Shown here: in pieces, positions 34,355 through 41,321 of the stretch
Numbering within the stretch: the stretch's first letter is position 1
How the letters are laid out: each line of letters begins with the position of its first letter
Source of the DNA: UBA2387 sp019454665
Lineage (GTDB): Bacteria; Armatimonadota; Fimbriimonadia; Fimbriimonadales; Fimbriimonadaceae
Assembly (NCBI GenBank): GCA_045862995.1
Contig: BTVX01000003.1
Coordinates: 1 to 64,000 of the forward strand
Direction: 5' to 3'
DNA length: 64,000 nucleotides
Notes under the pieces: model-generated
Seen by the model: only the letters and a program-made list of their open reading frames with translations
The model's database searches: none
Told to the model about the DNA's origin: nothing
Made by a program: the position numbers and the translations under genes

Positions 34355-34719
34355 TACAATCACGAGTCGCTGGTCGAAGCACCAGTTGCACCACCACCAC
34401 CATGGTCCTCATCGCGCTACAACCCGCCCGCCCGACCGGATTCCGGTCGCCGAACGGCACGCCCTTCCAGCCCTTGTAGCCCGCGACTTTCGAGTCTCGG
34501 GCGAACGATCCGCCCGGGACGAGACCGACCTCTCCCCCACGACCCGTTTTCGCGGCGATTCCCGACGCCGGGCCCTTTGCCCGTCTCCGTCTTTCGTCGT
34601 TCTTGAACCGACTTCCGCTTGGGCCGTTCAACCCTTGTCCGACGGAGTCGCGAGACGGCTGGCCAGCCCCAACGTCGAGGCGTCGCCATCCACCCATTCG
34701 ATCAGGAGGATCAATACCG
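34355..34719 (+). ncRNA. Candidate structured RNA (possible Y RNA) and leader upstream of the TROVE gene
   Basis: A TACAAT at 34355-34360 would start transcription near 34367. Downstream are consecutive strong hairpins: CTGGT/ACCAG (34370-34385); CGACCGG/CCGGTCG with a 3-base loop (34433-34449); a 10-bp stem with one mismatch and a TTCG tetraloop (34479-34502); CGGCG/CGCCG (34553-34570); and CGGGC/GCCCG followed by a T-rich stretch to about 34603. GCTGGTC (34369-34375) could also pair with GGCCAGC (34661-34667). No protein-coding frame is convincing. Bacterial Ro60 genes often have their Y RNA gene beside them, so this is the obvious place for one. The boundaries and identity are inferred. 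Confidence 0.4.
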
Positions 34720-36090
34720 ATGACACTGCAAACGCCCGAATGGCAAGGAACCGCCCCCGCGTGGGCGAATCCCCACTCCATGGACCTGGACCGCTTTTTG
34801 CACCTGGGCTCCTCGGGGTGGGTCCTGCCTGGGAACCCGCAGCCCGCGCCCGAGTGGCTGGTCGCCGCGCTCGGCACCCCGGCGGGACTGCCGCTCGTGG
34901 AGCGCATTGCGGGTTCGCACGCGCGTTTTGCGGTCGAGGCCCTGGCCGTGGCGGCCTGCTCGCCCTCGGCGGCCGTGCGTGCGCGCGCGCTCGAGGCCAT
35001 GCCGAGCGTGTGCCGCTGCAGCGCCGACTTGTTCCGATTCCTGGCGATGGTGGATGCCGGCCGAGGGTGGGGAAGGAGTCTCCGCAGGGCCGTCCAGACG
35101 TGGTATTCCGGCCGATCGCTAAACGAGTTGGCGCGCGAAGCCGTCCTCGAAAGCCCGACTTCGGGTTGGACGCACCGAGACGTCCTTCGGCTCGCCCACG
35201 TTCGGCCCCAAACGCCTTCTCAGGCGGGGCTGTTCCGGTGGATCGCCACGGGCGCGGAAGTCGAAGAACCTGCCGTGGCGGCAGCGCTCCGGCGCATCGC
35301 GCGGAGCCGCAACCCGCTGGAGGTCGCTTCGCTCATGCGCGACCACCGCATCCCGATGGCCTGCGTGTCGTCCCAGTGGCGAGAGTCGGCCGACGTCTGG
35401 GCGGCGGTGCTCGTGTCGCGGCCGGTCTCCGAAGTGTTGCCGCACCTGGCGCAGATGGGCCGTTGCGGCCTGCTGGTCGAAGGTGCTGCGGCGATCGAGC
35501 GGCTCGCTTTGGCGCTGGCAGACCCGGGTTCGTTTGCGCCGATTGAGGTTGCGACGGCCTTGACGGCCTATGCGCAGGCGTCCGACGTCGCCTTGCCCCA
35601 AGTGGTGGACCTGCTCGACCGGGCATGGTCGGCGGCGGCGCGCGCGTTGCCCGCCACGGGCCTTCGCACGGTGTGGGCGCTTGATCGGGAGCCTGGCGAT
35701 CTGTTGGCTGCGGCCTTGGTGGAGATGGCGCGCGAGGGAGCGGCTAGCCCCGTCGCCGCGCGCGGCCCCGTTCGCGACCTCCCGATCACGCCTCGGTTGA
35801 GCCTGTTGGACGCGAAGCGCATCGTGGGTTCGCAGTCGGGCGAGCCGTCGCTGGAAGCCGAGATCGTGGATCACGCCGAGCGATGTGGGACTGAATGCGA
35901 TGCGTTCGTGTTCGCGGGTACCCCTCGGGGTCCGGAAGCTCTGCGTACCGCACTGGATTCGTACGCCCGCGCCACGGGCATTCGGGCCGTCGCCGTGTTC
36001 GTGAGCCAAGAGCCCTTTGAAGCCCCCGGCCTGTGGTGCCTGGCTGCCTGCGACGACCTTGGTCGCTGGATACGAGACCTGGTCGGGTAG
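34720..36090 (+). CDS. TROVE-domain protein, Ro60/Rsr homologue
   Basis: Ro60 proteins are ring-shaped RNA-binding proteins that hold Y RNAs and misfolded non-coding RNAs; in Deinococcus, Rsr works with PNPase in rRNA maturation and stress survival. The 456 residues open with DLDRFLHLGSSGWVLPG and continue with AVRARALEAMPSVCRCSADLF, FLAMVDAGRGWGRSLRRAVQ, GWTHRDVLRLAH and SLMRDHRIPM, the TROVE pattern of helical repeats. The C-terminal part (from about 365) is a vWA-like fold (CDAFVFAGTPRGPEALRTAL) that lacks an evident DxSxS metal site. AGGAGGA lies 10 bases before the ATG. Confidence 0.88.
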   Translation: MTLQTPEWQGTAPAWANPHSMDLDRFLHLGSSGWVLPGNPQPAPEWLVAALGTPAGLPLVERIAGSHARFAVEALAVAACSPSAAVRARALEAMPSVCRCSADLFRFLAMVDAGRGWGRSLRRAVQTWYSGRSLNELAREAVLESPTSGWTHRDVLRLAHVRPQTPSQAGLFRWIATGAEVEEPAVAAALRRIARSRNPLEVASLMRDHRIPMACVSSQWRESADVWAAVLVSRPVSEVLPHLAQMGRCGLLVEGAAAIERLALALADPGSFAPIEVATALTAYAQASDVALPQVVDLLDRAWSAAARALPATGLRTVWALDREPGDLLAAALVEMAREGAASPVAARGPVRDLPITPRLSLLDAKRIVGSQSGEPSLEAEIVDHAERCGTECDAFVFAGTPRGPEALRTALDSYARATGIRAVAVFVSQEPFEAPGLWCLAACDDLGRWIRDLVG

Positions 36091-36143
36091 CGGTCGTCCT
36101 TTCGTTGGCCCAGACTGGCCATCCGTGCGGCGTTGGCCCAGGG

Positions 36144-37091
36144 CTAGGGCTGACCGTTCGGTTCCGTCGGTTCGGTTGGAGGCCAGACGTTGGACAGGAC
36201 GGCGTCCACCCAGACCCGGCCCTCGGAGACTTCGGTTTGGACCACGGCCTCGCGCCGAACGTCGGCGATGAGGGTCACGGTGCCGTTCTGCAGGATGCGG
36301 ACCGTAGCCACGGGGCAGTTCTCGATTTTGGCCAAGGCATGGGTGCCCACGTGGGCGGCGGCGTCGCGCGGGTTTCCGTCTTGCGGACACTCCGCGGTCA
36401 CCCACACCAGGTTGGTCCGTGGATCGAGCATCGCCTCCAGCATCTGGACACCCTCGGGCGCGCCGGGGACCAGGCTTCCCAGCAGTTGGCGGTCTACTTC
36501 CACGCGGCTCGGCGTCGGGTTGCGCGGCGTTTCGATGGCTTCGATGTTCGACTCGCCTTCTTGCGAGCCGCGGTTGACGACGGTCGGCTCGGTGCCCGGG
36601 ATGTGGATCGGGGCATCCACGACCTGCTTTTCCTTGGCGTGGCTCGCCGCCTGCATCTGTCGGCCCGCGAAGTAAGAGCCCAGGGCGACGACCACGAAGA
36701 GGGCCAGAAATGCGGCGGCGAACATCCCCACCTTCGGGCGAGACGTGGGCAAACCCAGCATCGCGGCGGTGTCGGCGGTTTCGCTGTCCTTCAGGCGCTT
36801 GCGGACCGATTCCAGCTTCTTTTGGTCGGCGACCGACTCGGGGATGATGCCGAGGGCCATGTCGTACCACTCGACGGCCTGGGCCAGATCGTCTTTGTCC
36901 ACGCAGATGTCGCCCATGAGCGTATGGGCGGCAGCGGACTGCGGGAAGTCGTTGAGCAGCTTGAGGCACCGGAGCCGGGCCTCTTCGAACTGCCCCCGAA
37001 TGCGGAGCAGGTTGACTTGTGCCAGTTGACGATCAATGTCGGTGGCGTCGTCCAGCGTCTCGAAGACTTCGCGAGATTCGGCGTCGGTCAT
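36144..37091 (-). CDS. Membrane-anchored TPR protein of unknown function
   Basis: The 315-residue protein has tetratricopeptide-like repeats at about 18-100 (LAQVNLLRIRGQFEEARLRC, AAAHTLMGDICVDKDDLAQA, VEWYDMALGIIPES), one transmembrane helix (GMFAAAFLALFVVVALGSYFAG, about 122-143) and a periplasmic C-terminal domain of about 170 residues I do not recognise. It starts at 37091 with GAGGAAC upstream, seven bases after the dut stop, so it is probably cotranscribed with dut. Confidence 0.75.
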   Translation of the reverse strand: MTDAESREVFETLDDATDIDRQLAQVNLLRIRGQFEEARLRCLKLLNDFPQSAAAHTLMGDICVDKDDLAQAVEWYDMALGIIPESVADQKKLESVRKRLKDSETADTAAMLGLPTSRPKVGMFAAAFLALFVVVALGSYFAGRQMQAASHAKEKQVVDAPIHIPGTEPTVVNRGSQEGESNIEAIETPRNPTPSRVEVDRQLLGSLVPGAPEGVQMLEAMLDPRTNLVWVTAECPQDGNPRDAAAHVGTHALAKIENCPVATVRILQNGTVTLIADVRREAVVQTEVSEGRVWVDAVLSNVWPPTEPTEPNGQP

Positions 37092-37098
37092 GGGTTCC

Positions 37099-37536
37099 TC
37101 ACTGTGTTCCGGTGCTGCCAAAGCCACCCTCCCCTCGGTCGGTCGCACCGAGTTGTTCGACACGATGAAGCGTGGCGCGCACCACGGGGCAAACCACGAG
37201 TTGCGCAACGCGTTCGCCCTGCTCTAGTTGGACGACTTCCGAGCCCCAATTGATCATCACCACACCGATCTCGCCTCGATAGTCGCTGTCAATGGTGCCC
37301 GGCGAGTTCACCATGCCGACTCCCAGCCGCAGCGCCAACCCCGACCTTGGTCGCACTTGCGCCTCGAATCCGGGCGGAATCGCGAGGCGCACGCCGGTGC
37401 GCACCAGCGTTCGCTGTCCGGGTTCCAAGCGGACCGGCTCGATCGAGCGCAGGTCCATCCCGGCCGCTCCAGGCGTGGCGTACTCGGGCATCGAAGCGCC
37501 TTCGGCAAGCACGATCGGAATCTCGACGTTCTGCAC
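37099..37536 (-). CDS. dut: dUTP diphosphatase
   Basis: Hydrolyses dUTP to dUMP, keeping uracil out of DNA and feeding dTMP synthesis. All five trimeric dUTPase motifs are present in 145 residues: AAGMDLRS, RPRSGLALR, VNSPGTIDSDYRGEI with the catalytic Asp, GERVAQLVV and the C-terminal GEGGFGSTG. The start is GTG at 37536 (QNVEIPIVL follows), since upstream in-frame sequence is not dUTPase-like. Confidence 0.95.
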   Translation of the reverse strand: MQNVEIPIVLAEGASMPEYATPGAAGMDLRSIEPVRLEPGQRTLVRTGVRLAIPPGFEAQVRPRSGLALRLGVGMVNSPGTIDSDYRGEIGVVMINWGSEVVQLEQGERVAQLVVCPVVRATLHRVEQLGATDRGEGGFGSTGTQ

Positions 37537-37539
37537 GCC

Positions 37540-37553
37540 ACGGGTGTACCCGT
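37540..37553. promoter_or_regulatory. Palindrome between dut and xylB
   Basis: Perfect inverted repeat ACGGGT-GT-ACCCGT in the 36-base divergent gap, four bases upstream of the dut GTG. It could be an operator for either gene. Confidence 0.3.
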
Positions 37554-37572
37554 TCCGGGCCAAAATGGGCCG

Positions 37573-39003
37573 ATGGCGAAGTTCCTGGGCATCGACGTGG
37601 GCACGAGTTCGATCAAAGCGGTCTTGGTGGACGAACGCGGCACCTTGTTGCGGCAAGCCAGCCGCGAGTACCCGCTCCACATCCCGCGCCCCATGTGGTC
37701 GGAACAGGACCCCGGCGACTGGTGGGCCGGCGCGTTATACGTGATCCGCGAACTCGGCGAGGAGAGCCCAGACGCCATCGGCCTTACGGGGCAGATGCAC
37801 GGCTCGGTGTTCCTCGATGCCCAGGGCGAGGTGGTGCGCCGGGCCCTGCTCTGGAACGACCAGCGAACGGCAGCCGAATGCGCCGAGATGGATGCCACGA
37901 TCGGGGCGGAACGCCTGCGCGCCATCACGTGCAACCCGCCCCTCACCGGCTTTCAGGCGCCCAAGGTGCTTTGGCTCCGAAACCACGAGCCCGAGGCGTT
38001 CGCCCGCGTGCGGCAGGTGCTGCTCCCCAAGGATTACATCCGCTTCAAGATGACGGGCGAGAGCGCCACCGACGTCAGCGACGCCAGCGGCACCGGCCTG
38101 CTCGATGTGCCTCGCCGCGATTGGTCGGGCGAGATGCTCGGGGCCCTTGGTCTGGATCATCTGCAGTGGCCCCGGGTGTGCGAATCGTTCGCGCAAACGG
38201 GGGTGACGCGAGGCGTCCCGGGCCTGGCCGACGGCATCCCCGTGGTGGCTGGCGGAGGAGATCAGGCCGCTTCGGCGGTCGGGACGGGTGCGGTGGTCGA
38301 AGGCGTGGTGAGCGTGAGCCTCGGCACGAGCGGCGTGGTGTTCGTCTCGCTACCCGAGCCCAAGTTCCACTCGCAAGGCGCGGCGCACACGTTCTGCCAC
38401 GCCAACGGGGGCTGGCACGCCATGGGTGTGATGCTCTCGTGCGGCGGCGCGTTGCGCTGGTTCCGCGACACGTTCGGCAAGGGGTCATACGATGCGATCG
38501 CCGCCGAGGCGGCCGCGATTCCGGCAGGGGCCGAAGGGCTGACATTCCTGCCGTACCTCACGGGCGAGCGATGTCCCCACAACGATCCCCACGCGCGGGC
38601 GGCGTTCCTCGGCCTGACGCTGGCGCACGGTTCGGCGCACCTATCGCGCGCCGTGTTCGAAGGCGTCTCCTTCGGCCTAGCGGACGGCATGGCCTTGTTG
38701 CGTGGGCTGGGGGCGAGGGTGGACGAGATTCGAGTCACGGGCGGAGGGGCGCGCAACGCGTTCTGGGTGCAGATGCTGGCAGACGTGTTCGGCGCGCCGT
38801 GCCGGACGTTGGAGATGGACGAGGGACCCGCTCTCGGGGCAGCGATTCTCGCGGGAGTGGGGATCGGGGTCTGGCCCGATGTGGCTCAAGCCTGCCGGTC
38901 GGTAGTCCGCGCCAAGAGCGAGGTGTCGCCTTCCGGGACCGAGTACGCCGCCTCGTATGCGGCGTTTCGCGCGGCCTATCGGCCTACCGCAAACGGGGGC
39001 TGA
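37573..39003 (+). CDS. xylB: Xylulokinase
   Basis: Phosphorylates D-xylulose to xylulose 5-phosphate for the pentose phosphate pathway, fitting the xylanase at 6040. The 476-residue FGGY kinase has the phosphate-1 loop LGIDVGTSSIKAVL, MHGSVFLD, WNDQRT with the catalytic-base region, SLGTSGVVFVS, PYLTGERCPHNDP and VTGGGARNAFWVQMLADVFG. The ATG at 37573 gives the canonical MAKFLGIDVGTSS start. A CAAAAT hexamer lies six bases upstream, so it may be leaderless. Confidence 0.94.
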   Translation: MAKFLGIDVGTSSIKAVLVDERGTLLRQASREYPLHIPRPMWSEQDPGDWWAGALYVIRELGEESPDAIGLTGQMHGSVFLDAQGEVVRRALLWNDQRTAAECAEMDATIGAERLRAITCNPPLTGFQAPKVLWLRNHEPEAFARVRQVLLPKDYIRFKMTGESATDVSDASGTGLLDVPRRDWSGEMLGALGLDHLQWPRVCESFAQTGVTRGVPGLADGIPVVAGGGDQAASAVGTGAVVEGVVSVSLGTSGVVFVSLPEPKFHSQGAAHTFCHANGGWHAMGVMLSCGGALRWFRDTFGKGSYDAIAAEAAAIPAGAEGLTFLPYLTGERCPHNDPHARAAFLGLTLAHGSAHLSRAVFEGVSFGLADGMALLRGLGARVDEIRVTGGGARNAFWVQMLADVFGAPCRTLEMDEGPALGAAILAGVGIGVWPDVAQACRSVVRAKSEVSPSGTEYAASYAAFRAAYRPTANGG

Positions 39004-39097
39004 TCGCGTCGCGCCACAGCACGCGAAGACCGACTGCGGAGCCCAAAACCACCGCACCATACACAAGCCAAATCGTCCAAACCGTCGTCACACCCAA
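38984..39097 (-). CDS. Possible 37-residue membrane protein
   Basis: Reading from a TTG at 39097, the frame encodes one clear hydrophobic helix, TVWTIWLVYGAVVLGSAVGL, flanked by a basic tail (RVLWRDAISPRLR) ending in TAG. The sequence looks like a genuine single-pass membrane peptide. It lacks an ATG and a clear ribosome-binding site and overlaps the end of xylB by 20 bases. The frame stays open upstream for another 34 codons without a better start. Confidence 0.3.
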   Translation of the reverse strand: MGVTTVWTIWLVYGAVVLGSAVGLRVLWRDAISPRLR

Positions 39098-39202
39098 GTG
39101 ATCGGTGCGCCTCTGGAGGGGGTGTCCCGGTCCGTTTGCGGGGGTCGGCCAAAGCCCGCACAGTTCCCAGCCAGCGACGTTGCGGACGCAAACTTACCGG
39201 GG

Positions 39203-39424
39203 TCAGGCGGCGACGCGCCGTTCGGCGCGGAGTTCGATGCGGCGGGGCGTCAGGTGGATTCCCAACTCGGACGCGCACTCGGCGCGCAGCGAACGCTCGG
39301 ACCAAGGCGAATCGTCGGCGACGGCCACCATCGCTTCCAGCCGATCGTGCCGGTCCCAAACCAATGCGCGCGAGACGCCTTGGCGGGAGATGAGGAACCG
39401 TTGAACTTGCGACGCAGGAGCCAT
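39203..39424 (-). CDS. Possible 73-residue protein of unknown function
   Basis: From the ATG at 39424 (AGGA about 10 bases upstream) the frame encodes a small alpha/beta protein: QVQRFLISRQGVSRALVWD, RLEAMVAVADDSPWSERSL, RAECASELGIHLTPRRIELR. The alternation of hydrophobic strands and an amphipathic helix looks protein-like rather than out-of-frame. I recognise no family. It is divergent from the gene at 39507. Confidence 0.45.
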   Translation of the reverse strand: MAPASQVQRFLISRQGVSRALVWDRHDRLEAMVAVADDSPWSERSLRAECASELGIHLTPRRIELRAERRVAA

Positions 39425-39506
39425 GCCAATCCTGGTATCGGCACGAATGGGCCAAACCGAAGGCCCCCGCATCGTTCCCAGGTCGCAAAACGTAAGGAAG
39501 TCACAC

Positions 39507-40013
39507 ATGAAAGCCGCGCGAGCACTGGTCGCCGTCGTCGTCTTGCTGGCCATTGGCTACGGAGTCCTTCAATGGAAAGTGGGTTCGGTGAGCGACGAGG
39601 CCCTCATCGTCGAAGCCGTGGACGAGGCCGCGAGGGCCAGCCAGGAAGGACGTCCCGGCGGCGTTCTGGAGCACCTGTCGAAGAGCCTGGTGTTCAACAA
39701 CGAAGCGGTGGGCTTCAACCGAAAGTCCATCGCCGACTTTGTGCGCGAACAGAAGCCGAAAGTCACCCTTGGCGAACGCAAGGTCGAGATCGCCCCGGAC
39801 GGCAAGACGGCCACGATGCGCACACCCGTCACCCTCACCGTGAAGATCCTGACGTTCGAGAGGCCTCTCACCATTGACAACGTCGTGATCGAGTTCAAGA
39901 AGGAAGATGCCATGCAGTATCTCGTCGTGCCAACGCGCAAATGGCGGATCGCGAAGGTGACCGCTCCCGACTTCGATCCGCAGTCTTGGGCGAGCGAGGC
40001 TATGGGCTTTTGA
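39507..40013 (+). CDS. Membrane-anchored or exported small protein, unknown function
   Basis: The 168-residue product begins with a signal anchor (ALVAVVVLLAIGYGVLQW) and continues with an alpha+beta domain (EALIVEAVDEAARASQEG, GVLEHLSKSLVFNNEAVGFN, TATMRTPVTLTVKIL) that resembles NTF2-like/SnoaL folds. The start is supported by AAGGAAG seven bases upstream. No catalytic residues can be assigned. Confidence 0.7.
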   Translation: MKAARALVAVVVLLAIGYGVLQWKVGSVSDEALIVEAVDEAARASQEGRPGGVLEHLSKSLVFNNEAVGFNRKSIADFVREQKPKVTLGERKVEIAPDGKTATMRTPVTLTVKILTFERPLTIDNVVIEFKKEDAMQYLVVPTRKWRIAKVTAPDFDPQSWASEAMGF

Positions 40014-40022
40014 GCCCGCCAT

Positions 40023-40051
40023 TTGGAGTTTTCGCGATGTTTTGGTACAAT
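40023..40051 (+). promoter_or_regulatory. Promoter of the repeat lipoprotein gene
   Basis: TTGGAG (40023-40028), a 17-base spacer and TACAAT (40046-40051), leaving a leader of about 75 bases before the ATG at 40132. This is one of the few places with a standard -35/-10 spacing. Confidence 0.6.
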
Positions 40052-40131
40052 GGCGCGGAGTCCGCTCCCCTGATGGGTGGGCTCGGGCGGGAAACTGGAT
40101 TCCCGTTCTCGATCAGGAGGCACAACTCAAC

Positions 40132-40425
40132 ATGAAGAAGAATCTGGCAATGCTCATTGCTGCGCTGCTCGTTGCGGGCATCGCGATCGTCGGCTGCGGC
40201 GAGAAGACCGAAGGCGACACGAACAAGACCGAGACCACGGGTTCCACGGGCGACGCCGCTGGCACCACGGGCGACGCCGCTGGCACGACCGGCGATGCGG
40301 CTGGCACCACGGGCGACGCCGCTGGCACGACCGGCGATGCGGCTGGCACCACGGGCGACGCCGCTGGCACGACCGGCGACGCGACGGGCACCACGGGCGA
40401 CGCTGCTGGCACGACCGGCAACTAA
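40132..40425 (+). CDS. Small lipoprotein with TGDAAGT tandem repeats
   Basis: The 97-residue precursor has a signal peptide and lipobox (LLVAGIAIVGCGEK; lipidated Cys about 22). The rest is eight tandem 7-residue repeats (TGDAAGT, one TGDATGT), low in complexity and Thr/Gly-rich. AGGAGG lies 12 bases before the ATG. Such Thr-rich tails are often spacers or glycosylation targets at the cell surface; no function is known. A terminator follows. Confidence 0.7.
   Translation: MKKNLAMLIAALLVAGIAIVGCGEKTEGDTNKTETTGSTGDAAGTTGDAAGTTGDAAGTTGDAAGTTGDAAGTTGDAAGTTGDATGTTGDAAGTTGN
40247..40424 (+). repeat. Coding 21/42-base tandem repeat
   Basis: About eight copies of a 21-base unit encoding GDAAGTT. 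Two alternating synonymous versions (GGCGACGCCGCTGGC and GGCGATGCGGCTGGC) give a 42-base higher-order period, which points to expansion by duplication of a two-unit block. It is prone to copy-number change. Confidence 0.8.
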
Positions 40426-40444
40426 TCGAAGTTCACTCACGACC

Positions 40445-40480
40445 GGCCGGGGCCCTGGGGTCCCGGCCATTATTGTTTGT
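40445..40480 (+). terminator. Intrinsic terminator after the repeat lipoprotein
   Basis: GGCCGGGGCC/GGTCCCGGCC stem (40445-40468, one mismatch) followed by ATTATTGTTTGT. Confidence 0.75.
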
Positions 40481-40501
40481 CGTCGCACGTCTGATAGGAA
40501 G

Positions 40502-41236
40502 ATGAAGCGCTGGTTGCCTTGGATCGTCGTCGCTTTGGGCCTCGGAGTGGCTATCGGGTTCGCGTTCTGGTTCCGGGTCCGCGTGTCCGATGGCCCCGGC
40601 GAAGCGACCAGCGATGCGCGGGCCTGGATTCGATTGATCGCGATCTACGGCGGTCTGGCCATCGCCGCCGCCGTTGTGGTGATCCGCAGCACGGATCGCC
40701 GCTTGAGGACCACGGCGGCCAAAGCGCTCGGCTGGGTGGGTGCGGTTTTGGTGACGGCCCTGGGCGGCACGATGCTCTCCATCGCCGACACGGCGGTATC
40801 GGCTAGCCAGAGCGGCTTCCTCGACGATGTGGAGCAACGCACCTACGAAGGCGACGTCGAGGCCAATCTGAAGGCGATCCACACGGCCCTGATGCTGGTG
40901 CACGACAGCGACGGGCAGTTCCCGGATGCGGATGGGTGGATGGACGCCATCGCCAACCGCCTCAAGACGAGCGACCTTTCCGAAGAGGAGGCCGCCAAGA
41001 AGCTGGTCAATCCCGACTTGGCCAAGGGCGATGGCGAGTACGGGTTCGCCCTGAACGCCGAAGTCGCCGGCAAGTTCGTGGACGACCTCGCGGGGTCGGA
41101 AACGATCTTGGTGTTCGAGAGCGCCTCTCTGCAGCGCAGCGCATCGGGCAGCCCCGAAAGGGACGCCGCGGACCCTCCGCGCAAAGGTGGGAATCTGGCG
41201 ATCACGGTGGGCGGCGAGCTCGTTCGGCTCGATTGA
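40502..41236 (+). CDS. Membrane protein with pseudopilin-like periplasmic domain
   Basis: The 244-residue product has three hydrophobic helices in the first 105 residues (WLPWIVVALGLGVAIGFAFW, LIAIYGGLAIAAAVVVI, WVGAVLVTALGGTMLSI). A soluble domain follows; NLKAIHTALMLVHDSDGQFPDADGW resembles the after-helix region of DUF1559/GspG-type pseudopilins, and the end is beta-rich (TILVFESASL, NLAITVGGELVRL). AGGAAG directly precedes the ATG. No function can be assigned. Confidence 0.7.
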   Translation: MKRWLPWIVVALGLGVAIGFAFWFRVRVSDGPGEATSDARAWIRLIAIYGGLAIAAAVVVIRSTDRRLRTTAAKALGWVGAVLVTALGGTMLSIADTAVSASQSGFLDDVEQRTYEGDVEANLKAIHTALMLVHDSDGQFPDADGWMDAIANRLKTSDLSEEEAAKKLVNPDLAKGDGEYGFALNAEVAGKFVDDLAGSETILVFESASLQRSASGSPERDAADPPRKGGNLAITVGGELVRLD

Positions 41237-41321
41237 CGCGCCCAAAGTCGCGTTCACAGCATCCGGCCCGACCTGCTGCAGGTACCATGAACCGTCCCCA
41301 AGGATCAACGGAAGTGAAGCC

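Noticed and set aside
34481..34500. A tRNA T-arm in the leader of the TROVE gene
   Set aside because: TTCGAGTC looks like a T-loop, but the flanking bases form a UUCG tetraloop stem and no acceptor or anticodon stem accompanies it.
40247..40424. The 21-base repeats as a CRISPR array
   Set aside because: There are no variable spacers; the units are contiguous and in frame, encoding a peptide repeat.
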